Shown here one piece after another: positions 6,844 to 13,487 of a DNA stretch of 22,870 nucleotides (within the stretch, counting starts at the first letter, position 1; each line of letters starts with the position of its first letter). This stretch comes from Solirubrobacter ginsenosidimutans (GTDB lineage: Bacteria; Actinomycetota; Thermoleophilia; Solirubrobacterales; Solirubrobacteraceae). The stretch spans positions 1-22,870 of the forward strand of contig NZ_JAPDOD010000089.1 in assembly GCF_027587205.1 (NCBI RefSeq). The letters are read 5' to 3'. The position numbers and the translations under genes are program-made. The notes beneath the pieces were generated by a model, which ran no database searches, was not told the origin of the DNA, and worked only from the letters and a program-made list of their open reading frames with translations.

Positions 6844-7986
6844 TCACTTCTTCCAGATGTAGCTCACCCGCTGGTCGACGTGGAACTCGTCCAGGCTGAA
6901 GTTCTTCGGGTCGGAGTTGCACTTGAAGAACTGCTTCACGTCGCCGATCTTCGTCTTCGGACCGATGTCCTTCAGCACGTCGACGTACACCGTGTGACCC
7001 TTGATGTCGAAGATGTAGGCGCCCGGCGTCAGCACCACGCGGCCTGGAAGCTCGGTCCACCTGCTGCGGCCGGCGAACACCATCTGATAGCCCCAGTCGT
7101 TCATGACGGCGCGGCGGGCGGACGAGTCGTCGTACTGGAGCGGCACGTTCAGGCCCATGTAGTGGTCGTGCATGACCTGCACGCCCGCCAGCAGCGATGT
7201 CGGGGGCTGGGCCGCCAGCGCGGCGACCTTCGCGCAGGCGAAGCCCTCGATCTTCAGCAGCGCGATCAACACGCACATGAACTCCCAGTAGGTCTTCACC
7301 GGGTTGGCGGATTCCTTGGGCTTGTTGCGTTTGCCGCCCTTGTTGCCGCGGCTCGCTTCGCGCTCCTGTCTCGCCCGCTCCTGGGCGGCCTTCGTCTCCT
7401 CACCCTTTCTCGGCGAATTGACGGCTACATGGGCATCCGGCAGATCGGGCGCCTCCGGCAGATAGTCCTCGGGGTCCATCACCAGGTCGATGGTGGCCTC
7501 CGCGGCCGTCTTGATCTGGTTGTCCGCGTAGTGGTGCAGAAGCTTGTGGGTGTCGATCGCGGCCGCCTTGAACGTGCCACCCAACCCCTTGTCGCCCTTG
7601 TTGTCCCACACCTTCGCGCCCCGGACGCCCAGCTCGGCGTCAGCGACCGTGGTGACCTGCGACAGCAGCGGATAGTTGAGGCCGGTCTTGAAGTGCTCGC
7701 GGCCGCCGCCACCGGTGATGATGTCGAAGACGCGCTGCTCCGGCGCGTCCTCGTTCTGATAGGTGCCGTCCCAGTGGAGCCTGCGATCGGCGTACGACTG
7801 CGGGATCTTGACCTCGTTGATCGCGTCGTCGGCCAGCAACCGCGAGATCACGGCGCGATTGCCGGCACTGCGCTGGAGCGCCAGCAGGGCGGCGACGTTG
7901 GGCGGGCGCCGCGACGACCCGGGGTGCTGCGCCTGCTCGGACTCCGGTGGAGCCGCGCGCCGCCGGAGGCGTTCATGAGAGGACAC
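6844..7986 (-). CDS. unrecognised protein with N-terminal LQRxAGNxAV motif
   Basis: The product is 380 residues from GTG 7986. The N-terminus is polar and Arg/Pro-rich, with no signal peptide, and then carries LLALQRSAGNRAV at residues 35-46. This short motif is widespread at the N-terminus of actinobacterial proteins, often ahead of DUF4157 peptidase-like domains and near extracellular contractile injection systems; it is not known to be catalytic. No HExxH metallopeptidase motif follows here. The middle has a Lys/Arg/Glu-rich linker (about residues 197-225). The C-terminal half includes HDHYMGLNVPL, GAYIFDIKGHTVYVDVLKDI and a single late cysteine in FFKCNSDP, and I do not recognise it. It could be an injected cargo or a surface-secreted enzyme, but that is inference. 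No sheath, tube or baseplate genes are visible in the window. A TAGGAC box 6 bases before the GTG suggests its own, possibly leaderless, promoter. Confidence 0.7.
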   Translation of the reverse strand: MSSHERLRRRAAPPESEQAQHPGSSRRPPNVAALLALQRSAGNRAVISRLLADDAINEVKIPQSYADRRLHWDGTYQNEDAPEQRVFDIITGGGGREHFKTGLNYPLLSQVTTVADAELGVRGAKVWDNKGDKGLGGTFKAAAIDTHKLLHHYADNQIKTAAEATIDLVMDPEDYLPEAPDLPDAHVAVNSPRKGEETKAAQERARQEREASRGNKGGKRNKPKESANPVKTYWEFMCVLIALLKIEGFACAKVAALAAQPPTSLLAGVQVMHDHYMGLNVPLQYDDSSARRAVMNDWGYQMVFAGRSRWTELPGRVVLTPGAYIFDIKGHTVYVDVLKDIGPKTKIGDVKQFFKCNSDPKNFSLDEFHVDQRVSYIWKK

Positions 7987-7992
7987 GAACGG

Positions 7993-7998
7993 GTCCTA
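7993..7998 (-). promoter_or_regulatory. possible -10 box of the LQRxAGNxAV gene
   Basis: TAGGAC on the minus strand ends 6 bases before GTG 7986. There is no Shine-Dalgarno in between, so a leaderless transcript is possible. I see no convincing -35. Confidence 0.3.
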
Positions 7999-8012
7999 CC
8001 ACACGCTTGGGG

Positions 8013-8051
8013 CCGGCACTAAGACACCGGATGCCGGATTATCCGTGCCGG
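8013..8051 (-). terminator. stem structure directly after the distal propeller gene
   Basis: CCGGCAC (8013-8019) and GTGCCGG (8045-8051) are perfect 7-bp arms abutting the stop codon at 8052-8054. The loop contains further short self-complementary pieces (CCGGAT, ATTATCCG) that allow other pairings. No T-run follows. It may be a terminator or processing site for the two-gene propeller operon. Confidence 0.35.
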
Positions 8052-9290
8052 TCATCGCGTGAGGGTCACGGTCATCGTGATGGGTTGCCCGAGCGCCTTG
8101 CCACGGCCGTCCTCCGGTCGCATGGTCACGGTGACCGCGGCCGTCTTATAGGTGCGCAGGCGCTTGGCGACACTGCGCTGGATCTGCGCCGGGAACTTCA
8201 ACCGGACAGACCGTTTGGCGCCGACGCGGGCGAGCGAGCCCTTCCGCTCCGAGAATGAGTACCGCATGGAGTATCCGAGCGTGCAGCGCGGGCGACAGGA
8301 CGCGGTGACGGCCACGCCGGACTTCGAGAAGCGCTCGCGCCCGGGCGCCGAGACGTTCAACACCGCGGCCGGACCGCCCGGCGCGATGGCGTAGATCGCT
8401 CCGGCCGCGTCGGCCGCGACGCCGTTGACCCCGTTGAGGTTCCCGCCGGCGGCGACCACGGACTGCTTGCCGCGCGAGATCCGCAGCACGCCGCTCGTGA
8501 GGTCGGCGACGATCACGTCGCCCGACGGCGTCACGGCGAGGTCCACCGGGTCGCGCAGCAGGCCGCCCTTGGCGATCGTCGCGCTCGCCCCGCCGGCCGG
8601 CGTGATCCGGACGATCGTGGCCGGGTACCGGTCCCCGGCCGGGAAGGCGATCAGCAGGTTCCCGTCCTGAGTCGCCGCGACCGGACCGGGATCGTTGCAC
8701 CCGAGATCGGAGGGGAACGTCCGGTCGCCGGTCGCCGTGTCGATGGCGACCACGCCGGCGTAGCTGCTCTCCCCCGCGGAGTCCTCGCCGAGGCAATCGG
8801 AGGGCGAGACCCCATACAGCGTCGCGCCCGAGAGCGTGAACGAGTACGGATTCAGCGGGCCGCCCTCATCGACCGGTTGAAAGGGCGAGAGGATCTTCTG
8901 CGCGAAGGGTGCCGCGGCGTCGATGCTCACCACGCCGGCCTGGCCGTCGAGCGAGTAGACCGTCGTGTCCGTGGCGGCCAGGTCCACCGGGTTCTCGGTC
9001 GGGACCGTCGTCGCGAAGGGCGTGATCGCGAACCCGGGGGCGGTGAGCGAGTAGATGCCGGAGGCGTTCGGGCGGTCGTCGGCGACGTAGACCGTGCCGG
9101 ACGGCGCGACCGCGACGGCGGTGAGCCGGCCCCAGGGCGCGCCGGCGGCGAGGACGGTCTGCGCGCCCGTCGACGGATCGATCCGGATCACTCTCGGGCT
9201 GGCGGGATCCGCGCCCAGTGCCGTGGCCGGGAAACCGACCGCGGCCGCGGCCACCAGGGCCGTTGCGAACCGCCGTGTCTGGACGAACAT
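8052..9290 (-). CDS. secreted beta-propeller-like repeat protein (distal paralogue)
   Basis: The product is 412 residues from ATG 9290, preceded by AAAGGA at good spacing. An N-terminal signal peptide is clear: MFVQTRR, then a hydrophobic Ala/Val run, ending in ATALGA at about residue 27. The body repeats blade-like units: TAVAVAPSGTVYVADD, ATDTTVYSLDG, SGATLYG, VAATQDGNLLIAF, LAVTPSGDVIVADLTSGVLRI and VAADAAGAIYAI. This pattern is typical of NHL/SMP-30-like propellers. A separate C-terminal domain of about 90 residues starts with SCRPRCTLGYSMRYSF (C332 and C336, perhaps a disulfide) and ends in a beta-rich tail. It closely resembles the gene just upstream, from which it is separated by 20 bases, so the pair are tandem duplicates in one operon. 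No catalytic residues are evident. Ligand binding or a surface role is plausible but unproven. Confidence 0.75.
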   Translation of the reverse strand: MFVQTRRFATALVAAAAVGFPATALGADPASPRVIRIDPSTGAQTVLAAGAPWGRLTAVAVAPSGTVYVADDRPNASGIYSLTAPGFAITPFATTVPTENPVDLAATDTTVYSLDGQAGVVSIDAAAPFAQKILSPFQPVDEGGPLNPYSFTLSGATLYGVSPSDCLGEDSAGESSYAGVVAIDTATGDRTFPSDLGCNDPGPVAATQDGNLLIAFPAGDRYPATIVRITPAGGASATIAKGGLLRDPVDLAVTPSGDVIVADLTSGVLRISRGKQSVVAAGGNLNGVNGVAADAAGAIYAIAPGGPAAVLNVSAPGRERFSKSGVAVTASCRPRCTLGYSMRYSFSERKGSLARVGAKRSVRLKFPAQIQRSVAKRLRTYKTAAVTVTMRPEDGRGKALGQPITMTVTLTR

Positions 9291-9310
9291 CACGTGTCCT
9301 TTCGAAGGCA

Positions 9311-10501
9311 TCAGCGGGCGAGGACCACGGTGAGGTTGACTTCCTTGCCGATGGTCTGGTGGTTGCCGTCCAGCGGCACCAGCTTGACTCTGACCTTCAT
9401 CGACCGCTTGCGGCGCAGCGTCTTGGAGAGCAGGCGCTTGGTCTCCGCACCCATCTTCAGCCGCAACGTCCACTTGGTGCCGGGGCGGTCGATGAGCTCG
9501 AAGCCGGTGCCGGCGTAGGACTGGCCGGGAAACGTCATGCGGTAGGCGAGACCGCAGCGCGGGCGGCAGGTGACGCTGACGCGGATGCCTGAGGAGAAGC
9601 GCTGGCGGGCCTTCGCCGTCGCCTTCAACGTCGCCGTGCCGGACGCGGTGACGTAGATGTTCCCGCTCGGGTCGAGCGCGACCGAGCCGGACTGCGTGAA
9701 GTCGCCACCGGACGCGATCGTGGTCTGCTTGCCGGTCGCGGTCGAGATCCGCAGCACGCCGCTCGTGGCGTCGGCGACGATGAGGTCGCCCGACGAGGTG
9801 ATGGCGATACCCGCCGGCGCGCGCAGCTTGCCGCCCGTGGCTACCGGCGTGACCGTGCCGCTGACCGGGTTGAGCCGGACGATCCCGCTCGACGAGCCGT
9901 TGACATCCACCCGGCCGACGAACAGGGTCCCATTCGGCGCGGCGACGATCGCTGACGGATAGCCGCAGCCGAGGTCACCGACCGTCTGTCGGCTCCCGGT
10001 CGTGGTGTCGATGGCGACCACCGCGGCGTTGTGGCCGTCGGGAGCACATGCCGGGTCCGTCGTCGTATACAGGGTCGAGCCGACGACCGCGAACCCACGG
10101 ACGTGCTCGGGCGAGAAGAGCGTCTGCGTGAACGGCGGGTTGGCGTCGATGCTCGAAACCCCGGTGCTCCCACCCGCGTACAGGGTCGACCCGGAAATCA
10201 GCAGGCTGCTCGCACCGGCCTTTGCGAGCGGCGTGACGGCGAAGCCCGGGGCGCTGAGCGAGTAGATGCCGCCCTGGTCGGCGACGTAGACGGTTCCGGA
10301 CGGCCCGACCGCGACGGCGTTCAGCGTCGTCCACGGACCGCCGCCGGCGAGCACGGTCTTGGCGCCCGTCGCAGCGTCGATCCGAATCACCCGCGGGCCC
10401 GGGGTCTGCGCGCCGAGCGCCGTGGCCGGGAAGGCGACCGCGACCGCGACGACGGTCCCGAGACTTCGCAACCGGCGTGTGCTGGGCAGCGTGGGCGTCA
10501 T
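9311..10501 (-). CDS. secreted beta-propeller-like repeat protein (proximal paralogue)
   Basis: The product is 396 residues. The frame extends further upstream, but ATG 10501 gives a normal signal peptide (TRRLRSLGTVVAVAVAFPATALGA) and has GAGG about 9 bases ahead. Blade-like units include LNAVAVGPSGTVYVADQGG, ISGSTLYAGG, VAAPNGTLFVGRV, IAITSSGDLIVADATSGVLRI and VALDPSGNIYVTA. The C-terminal domain begins VTCRPRCGLAYRMTF (C312 and C316), matching the downstream paralogue. The N-terminal blades (PRVIRIDxxTGAxTVLA) and that C-terminal domain are the best conserved between the two; the middle differs and is shorter here. It is the first gene of the pair and diverges from an HD-domain gene across 106 bases that hold several dyads. 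Function is unknown beyond an exported propeller fold. Confidence 0.75.
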   Translation of the reverse strand: MTPTLPSTRRLRSLGTVVAVAVAFPATALGAQTPGPRVIRIDAATGAKTVLAGGGPWTTLNAVAVGPSGTVYVADQGGIYSLSAPGFAVTPLAKAGASSLLISGSTLYAGGSTGVSSIDANPPFTQTLFSPEHVRGFAVVGSTLYTTTDPACAPDGHNAAVVAIDTTTGSRQTVGDLGCGYPSAIVAAPNGTLFVGRVDVNGSSSGIVRLNPVSGTVTPVATGGKLRAPAGIAITSSGDLIVADATSGVLRISTATGKQTTIASGGDFTQSGSVALDPSGNIYVTASGTATLKATAKARQRFSSGIRVSVTCRPRCGLAYRMTFPGQSYAGTGFELIDRPGTKWTLRLKMGAETKRLLSKTLRRKRSMKVRVKLVPLDGNHQTIGKEVNLTVVLAR

Positions 10502-10510
10502 GGCGCCATC

Positions 10511-10523
10511 CTCACGACGTGAG
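10511..10523. promoter_or_regulatory. small perfect dyad over the ribosome-binding site of the propeller operon
   Basis: CTCACG-A-CGTGAG is a perfect 6-bp-arm dyad 9 bases upstream of ATG 10501. It includes the GAGG Shine-Dalgarno of the proximal propeller gene, so it could hide the ribosome site in a hairpin or be a repressor half-site pair. No binding protein is identified. Confidence 0.35.
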
Positions 10524-10544
10524 ACCCCGGGCACAAGCGGGTGA

Positions 10545-10575
10545 GCCCTAGACGGGTACCCGAGGGTTTTAGGGC
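10545..10575. promoter_or_regulatory. nested dyads in the divergent intergenic region
   Basis: GCCCTA (10545-10550) and TAGGGC (10570-10575) flank a perfect 10-bp palindrome, CGGGTACCCG (10553-10562). The outer arms are not exactly centred on the inner palindrome. The position, between the two divergent genes and just upstream of the -10 box of the HD gene, suits an operator, but this is inference. Confidence 0.35.
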
Positions 10576-10590
10576 GTCGGCGCCAAGGCC

Positions 10591-10596
10591 TAGAAT
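10591..10596 (+). promoter_or_regulatory. possible -10 box of the HD-domain gene
   Basis: TAGAAT lies 11 bases before GTG 10608, so the transcript would begin within a few bases of the start codon. No Shine-Dalgarno is present between them. There is no clear -35 at 17-base spacing. Confidence 0.4.
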
Positions 10597-10607
10597 CGGG
10601 CGCTGAC

Positions 10608-11204
10608 GTGAGGGTCGCCGACCTGCTTCCGCCCGACACCCTTGCGACGCACGCCGCTCGCGAGGTCGTCACGCATTACAGCTCCGCCGCGCTGGTCAAC
10701 CACTGCGAGCGCGCGTACCTGTGGTCCGCGGCCCTGGGCGAGCTGACCGGCGCCGCCTACGACCGCGAACTGCTCTACGTCGCCTCGATGCTGCACGACC
10801 TCGGTCTCGTGCCCGCGTTCGACAACTACCGCGCGCCGTTCGAGGATGCGGGCGGGGACGTCGGATGGGTGTTCGCCGCCGGCGCGGGTTGGCCGCCGGA
10901 GCGCCGCACCCGCGTCAAGGACATCATCGTCCGCCACATGTGGGCTGAGGTCGATCCCTCGCTCGACATCGAGGGCCATCTCCTGTGCGAGGGGACCGGG
11001 CTCGACATCGCCGGCCGCAATGCCGACACCTGGCCCGCGGCGTTCCGGGCCGAGGTCGTCGAGCGCTTCCCGCGGCTGGACCTCGCCGCTGAGTTCCTTG
11101 CGGCGTTCCAGGACCAGGCCGGCCGGAAGCCCGGGTGCGCGGCCGCGGCCGCCATCACTGCCGGCCTCGCCGATCGCATCGCCGCGAACTCCCTCGACGC
11201 TTAG
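10608..11204 (+). CDS. HD-domain metal-dependent hydrolase-like protein
   Basis: The product is 198 residues from GTG 10608. The HD-superfamily ligands are visible: NHCER (H32), then ELLYVASMLHDLGL (H63 and D64), DIIVRHMW (H110) and a later EGTGLDI (D133). The NHxxR ... D-x-ELLYVAxxLHDLGL arrangement is that of the small HD proteins often annotated as cyanamide-hydratase-like. Those enzymes hydrate nitrile-like substrates, while other HD proteins are phosphohydrolases; the substrate here cannot be assigned. It is cytoplasmic, with no signal peptide. The next gene starts within about 5 bases of its stop on the same strand, suggesting an operon. Confidence 0.75.
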   Translation: MRVADLLPPDTLATHAAREVVTHYSSAALVNHCERAYLWSAALGELTGAAYDRELLYVASMLHDLGLVPAFDNYRAPFEDAGGDVGWVFAAGAGWPPERRTRVKDIIVRHMWAEVDPSLDIEGHLLCEGTGLDIAGRNADTWPAAFRAEVVERFPRLDLAAEFLAAFQDQAGRKPGCAAAAAITAGLADRIAANSLDA

Positions 11205-11209
11205 CGGCC

Positions 11210-11710
11210 TTGCGCGCGGCGTTCGCAGTCGGGTGGGCCGAGGGGCACCCGTTCGAGGTCTGGGCGCTGTACACGAGCCGGCGCGAAGCACAGCGGCACG
11301 CTGCTGCTGCCGCGTACGTGTTCCAGGTCTTCGCGCTTCCGGTCTATGAGGACTACGGCGAGGTCCCGCGATGGCTGCGACCGCCGTGGCGGTTTGGAAC
11401 GCGTTTCCGGGAGCGGGTGGCGGATGAGGTGGAGCTGACCGCCGACGCGCTGATGGAGGGCGAGCTCGAAGCTGTGGAGGCGGGGCCTGTCGTCGCGGTC
11501 ATCGACTTCGACCCGCCCGAACCTCAGGAGGTGCGGCTGCTGTTCACGCACACCTCGGCTGCCGCTCCCTATCTCCAGGATCGGGCTGACTGGGCGGAGC
11601 CGCAGCGGTCGGACACGATGCCCGTCTATGGCAGCTACGAGGCCTGCCCGCCGGGGCAGCGCTACACCGCGCCCGGACCGCCACTTTCTCAGCTTGTGCT
11701 TCCGCGATAG
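11210..11710 (+). CDS. unrecognised protein, start uncertain
   Basis: The open frame ends at 11710. I place the start at TTG 11210, 5 bases after the stop of the HD gene, because upstream residues of the same frame are Arg-rich and lie under the HD gene. That gives 166 residues with no Shine-Dalgarno, so coupling to the HD gene would be needed. The protein reads like a real globular protein (GHPFEVWALYTSRREAQRH, VFQVFALPVYEDYGEVPRW, GPVVAVIDFDPPEPQEVRLL). I do not recognise a family or catalytic motif. There is no signal peptide or membrane segment. Confidence 0.5.
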   Translation: MRAAFAVGWAEGHPFEVWALYTSRREAQRHAAAAAYVFQVFALPVYEDYGEVPRWLRPPWRFGTRFRERVADEVELTADALMEGELEAVEAGPVVAVIDFDPPEPQEVRLLFTHTSAAAPYLQDRADWAEPQRSDTMPVYGSYEACPPGQRYTAPGPPLSQLVLPR

Positions 11711-11730
11711 CCCGGGAATGGCGCCGGCCA

Positions 11731-11736
11731 TACGAT
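11731..11736 (+). promoter_or_regulatory. possible -10 box of the DUF3223 gene
   Basis: TACGAT ends 9 bases before ATG 11746 with no Shine-Dalgarno between, so a leaderless or nearly leaderless transcript is possible. No clear -35. Confidence 0.35.
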
Positions 11737-11745
11737 GAACAGTTC

Positions 11746-12417
11746 ATGTCTCGGATCCCAGTGGTCATCGGGCAGTACCAGTTCGCCACGAAGACGGACG
11801 CGCGGGCATATGTCTCGGACATGCTCGACCGCTACGTCGACGGCCAGCGAATCGAGAGCGACGACGAGCAGTTCTTGTGCGACCTGCTCGACCTGCACCC
11901 CGAGGCCGTGACAAAGATCGGCTGCGGTGTGTCGCACTTCACGCGCGAGGCGGATCGACGTGGCGGCCGATGCTTCTGGCTGTGGCGCACCGATGGCACA
12001 CACAACGACTGGTCGACCGCTAAGGCGCTCAGGCTCACTGGCCCCCGGCACGATCTGCTCGGCGCGATGCGCTGTGAGGTCGAGGATCAACGCAACGACT
12101 TCGTGCGCGAGCAGTTCGCTGATAGAACTACCGTCATCTGCGCCATCACGGGTGTCCCGCTGACGAAGGAAGCGGCCCACGCCGACCATGCCGACCCGAC
12201 ATTCGGACAGATGGCACGAAACTTCCTCGCCGAAGAGGGAATCGGGACCCGATTGCCGCCTCCGCAGATCACGGACGCCGGTACCCGCCGTTACTTCAGC
12301 GACCGCGATCTCGCCCGGCGATGGAAGAGTTACCATCGCGATCATGCGGTCCTGCGCCTGACCACGGCGCACGCCAACCTCGCTCGAAAGCGCGGCCCAC
12401 GGGCGCCGACGCCGTGA
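11746..12417 (+). CDS. DUF3223-type protein with HNH-like C-terminus
   Basis: The product is 223 residues from ATG 11746. The N-terminal half looks like DUF3223, the small domain shared with plant DCL proteins: PVVIGQYQFATKTDARAYVS, DDEQFLCDLLDLHPEA, KIGCGVSHFTREA and GGRCFWLWRTDGTHNDWS. The C-terminal half resembles an HNH nuclease: VICAITGVPLT (C132), AHADHADPTFGQM with the D147-H148 pair, and RDHAVLRLTTAHANLARK with H209 and N211. I infer a DNA/RNA nuclease or nucleic-acid-binding role. The HNH reading is a motif-level judgement: a second zinc-binding cysteine pair is not evident. It is followed by the convergent toxin gene after 65 bases. The neighbourhood (toxin-antitoxin, Wadjet within 10 kb) makes an accessory or defence role reasonable but not shown. 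Confidence 0.65.
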   Translation: MSRIPVVIGQYQFATKTDARAYVSDMLDRYVDGQRIESDDEQFLCDLLDLHPEAVTKIGCGVSHFTREADRRGGRCFWLWRTDGTHNDWSTAKALRLTGPRHDLLGAMRCEVEDQRNDFVREQFADRTTVICAITGVPLTKEAAHADHADPTFGQMARNFLAEEGIGTRLPPPQITDAGTRRYFSDRDLARRWKSYHRDHAVLRLTTAHANLARKRGPRAPTP

Positions 12418-12482
12418 GCGCCGGCGACACGGTGCTCACACTAGGCGCGGCCGACGTCTCCGAAGCCACGAATCATGACGAA

Positions 12483-13058
12483 CTACGGCCCGGTGGTGAG
12501 CGCGGCCGGGGTCCATGCGGGCCATGCGGATGTGCCGACTGGGCGTCCGAGTTCGTAGATGGCCACCGGCGAGAACGCTGAGCTGCGGGAGTTGTCGTAA
12601 AACCGTGAGCGGTGTGCAATCTGCCGCGCCTGGGCGATGAGCTCCCACAGGCGTCGGTAGCGTTGCCGAACCTTGTCCTCCGGCACCGTGTGTCCGCCAT
12701 CGGTGACGCGGTAGGCGACACGCGCCACGGCCAGGTCCTCAGGCACGAGCATCACGTGCAATTCGACGAAGTAGCCAGCCTGGACGGCCTGAGCGACCAG
12801 GTCGAGTTTGCTGCGGTGGCTGAACACCGTCTCGGTGATGAACGACTCGCGACGGCTGAAGGCCTCATCGCGGGCGGCCGCCGCTGCCGAGGAGGCCTCA
12901 TAGGCGTGTTGCTCTTCACGACCGGGCCACCGTTGCGCGGCGATCTCATCGGCGTTGATGAACGGCAGGTGCGTGACCGGCTGCAGTACTTCACGGGCGA
13001 ACGTGGACTTGCCCGACCCGTTCGGGCCGGCCAGCACGTACAGGACCGGGCTGCTCAC
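12483..13058 (-). CDS. zeta-toxin-like P-loop kinase, toxin of a TA pair
   Basis: The product is 191 residues from GTG 13058, which overlaps the antitoxin stop as GTGA. The Walker A motif AGPNGSGKST is at 10-19. Zeta-like motifs follow: LPFINADEIA (acidic/substrate region), ESFITETVFSH, YFVELHVMLVPEDLAVARV and a late R/S-rich segment SRFYDNSRSSAF. Zeta/PezT toxins phosphorylate UDP-N-acetylglucosamine and so block cell-wall synthesis; some small relatives use other nucleotide sugars. Length and motif order fit the compact single-domain branch. Placement directly after a ParD-like antitoxin, translationally coupled, strongly supports a toxin role. The last 15 or so residues (Pro/Ala/Thr-rich) look like a loose tail. 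Confidence 0.8.
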   Translation of the reverse strand: MSSPVLYVLAGPNGSGKSTFAREVLQPVTHLPFINADEIAAQRWPGREEQHAYEASSAAAAARDEAFSRRESFITETVFSHRSKLDLVAQAVQAGYFVELHVMLVPEDLAVARVAYRVTDGGHTVPEDKVRQRYRRLWELIAQARQIAHRSRFYDNSRSSAFSPVAIYELGRPVGTSAWPAWTPAALTTGP

Positions 13059-13423
13059 GCACCGCGGCCGGAGGGCCCAGCGTCGCGCATGACGACGTTG
13101 CCGTCGGCGTCAGCCTCGGGCCAGGGGCGGCCGCCGGTCCGCAGCCGATCCTCGAAGTCCAGCCCGCCGATGCGCTCGGTGAGCTGCTGATCCCACGCCG
13201 CGCGCACCATCGCCTGTTCGCGGTCGCCGAGAGCGTCGTACGGCGACTGCCCGGCTAGGACGCGAGCGATCGCGTCATGGGTCACCGCCGGTGAGGACTC
13301 CAGCTCACGACCGATCCGCGCCCAGTGGTCAAGCTGCTGAGCGGCGCTTCGGCTCTGAAGTTCGCCGGCCGCCTTGGCGGCGTCGAACAACGCCTGATCG
13401 ATCCGTGTGGGAATCGTCGCCAC
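13055..13423 (-). CDS. ParD-like antitoxin
   Basis: The product is 122 residues from GTG 13423. The N-terminus ATIPTRIDQALFDAAKAAGE, followed by RSAAQQLDHWARIGRELE, is the signature of ParD-like ribbon-helix-helix antitoxins: an RHH DNA-binding part followed by a helix with the conserved HWxRIG. The C-terminus (GRPWPEADADGNVVMRD) is the usual toxin-neutralising tail. It precedes and overlaps the zeta-like toxin by 4 bases, the standard antitoxin-first order. A palindrome that probably serves as the autoregulatory operator lies 9 bases upstream of the start and overlaps the likely -10 box. The start is favoured because it gives the canonical RHH strand; the only GAGG is too close to the GTG for ideal spacing. 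Confidence 0.8.
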   Translation of the reverse strand: MATIPTRIDQALFDAAKAAGELQSRSAAQQLDHWARIGRELESSPAVTHDAIARVLAGQSPYDALGDREQAMVRAAWDQQLTERIGGLDFEDRLRTGGRPWPEADADGNVVMRDAGPSGRGA

Positions 13424-13429
13424 AGCCTC

Positions 13430-13435
13430 AGCGTA
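13430..13435 (-). promoter_or_regulatory. possible -10 box of the toxin-antitoxin operon
   Basis: TACGCT on the minus strand ends 6 bases before GTG 13423, consistent with a leaderless transcript. It overlaps the operator palindrome, so repressor binding would block RNA polymerase. Confidence 0.4.
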
Positions 13436-13447
13436 GCACTCTGCTAC
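13433..13447. promoter_or_regulatory. operator-like palindrome of the toxin-antitoxin operon
   Basis: GTAGCA-CTC-TGCTAC is a perfect inverted repeat with 6-bp arms and a 3-base centre, 9 bases upstream of the antitoxin start. RHH antitoxins usually repress their own promoter through such short dyads. Position and symmetry support this, but binding is inferred. Confidence 0.6.
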
Positions 13448-13487
13448 AGCCGATCAACCGGTCGCGGGCTCGATGATGACCACGCGG

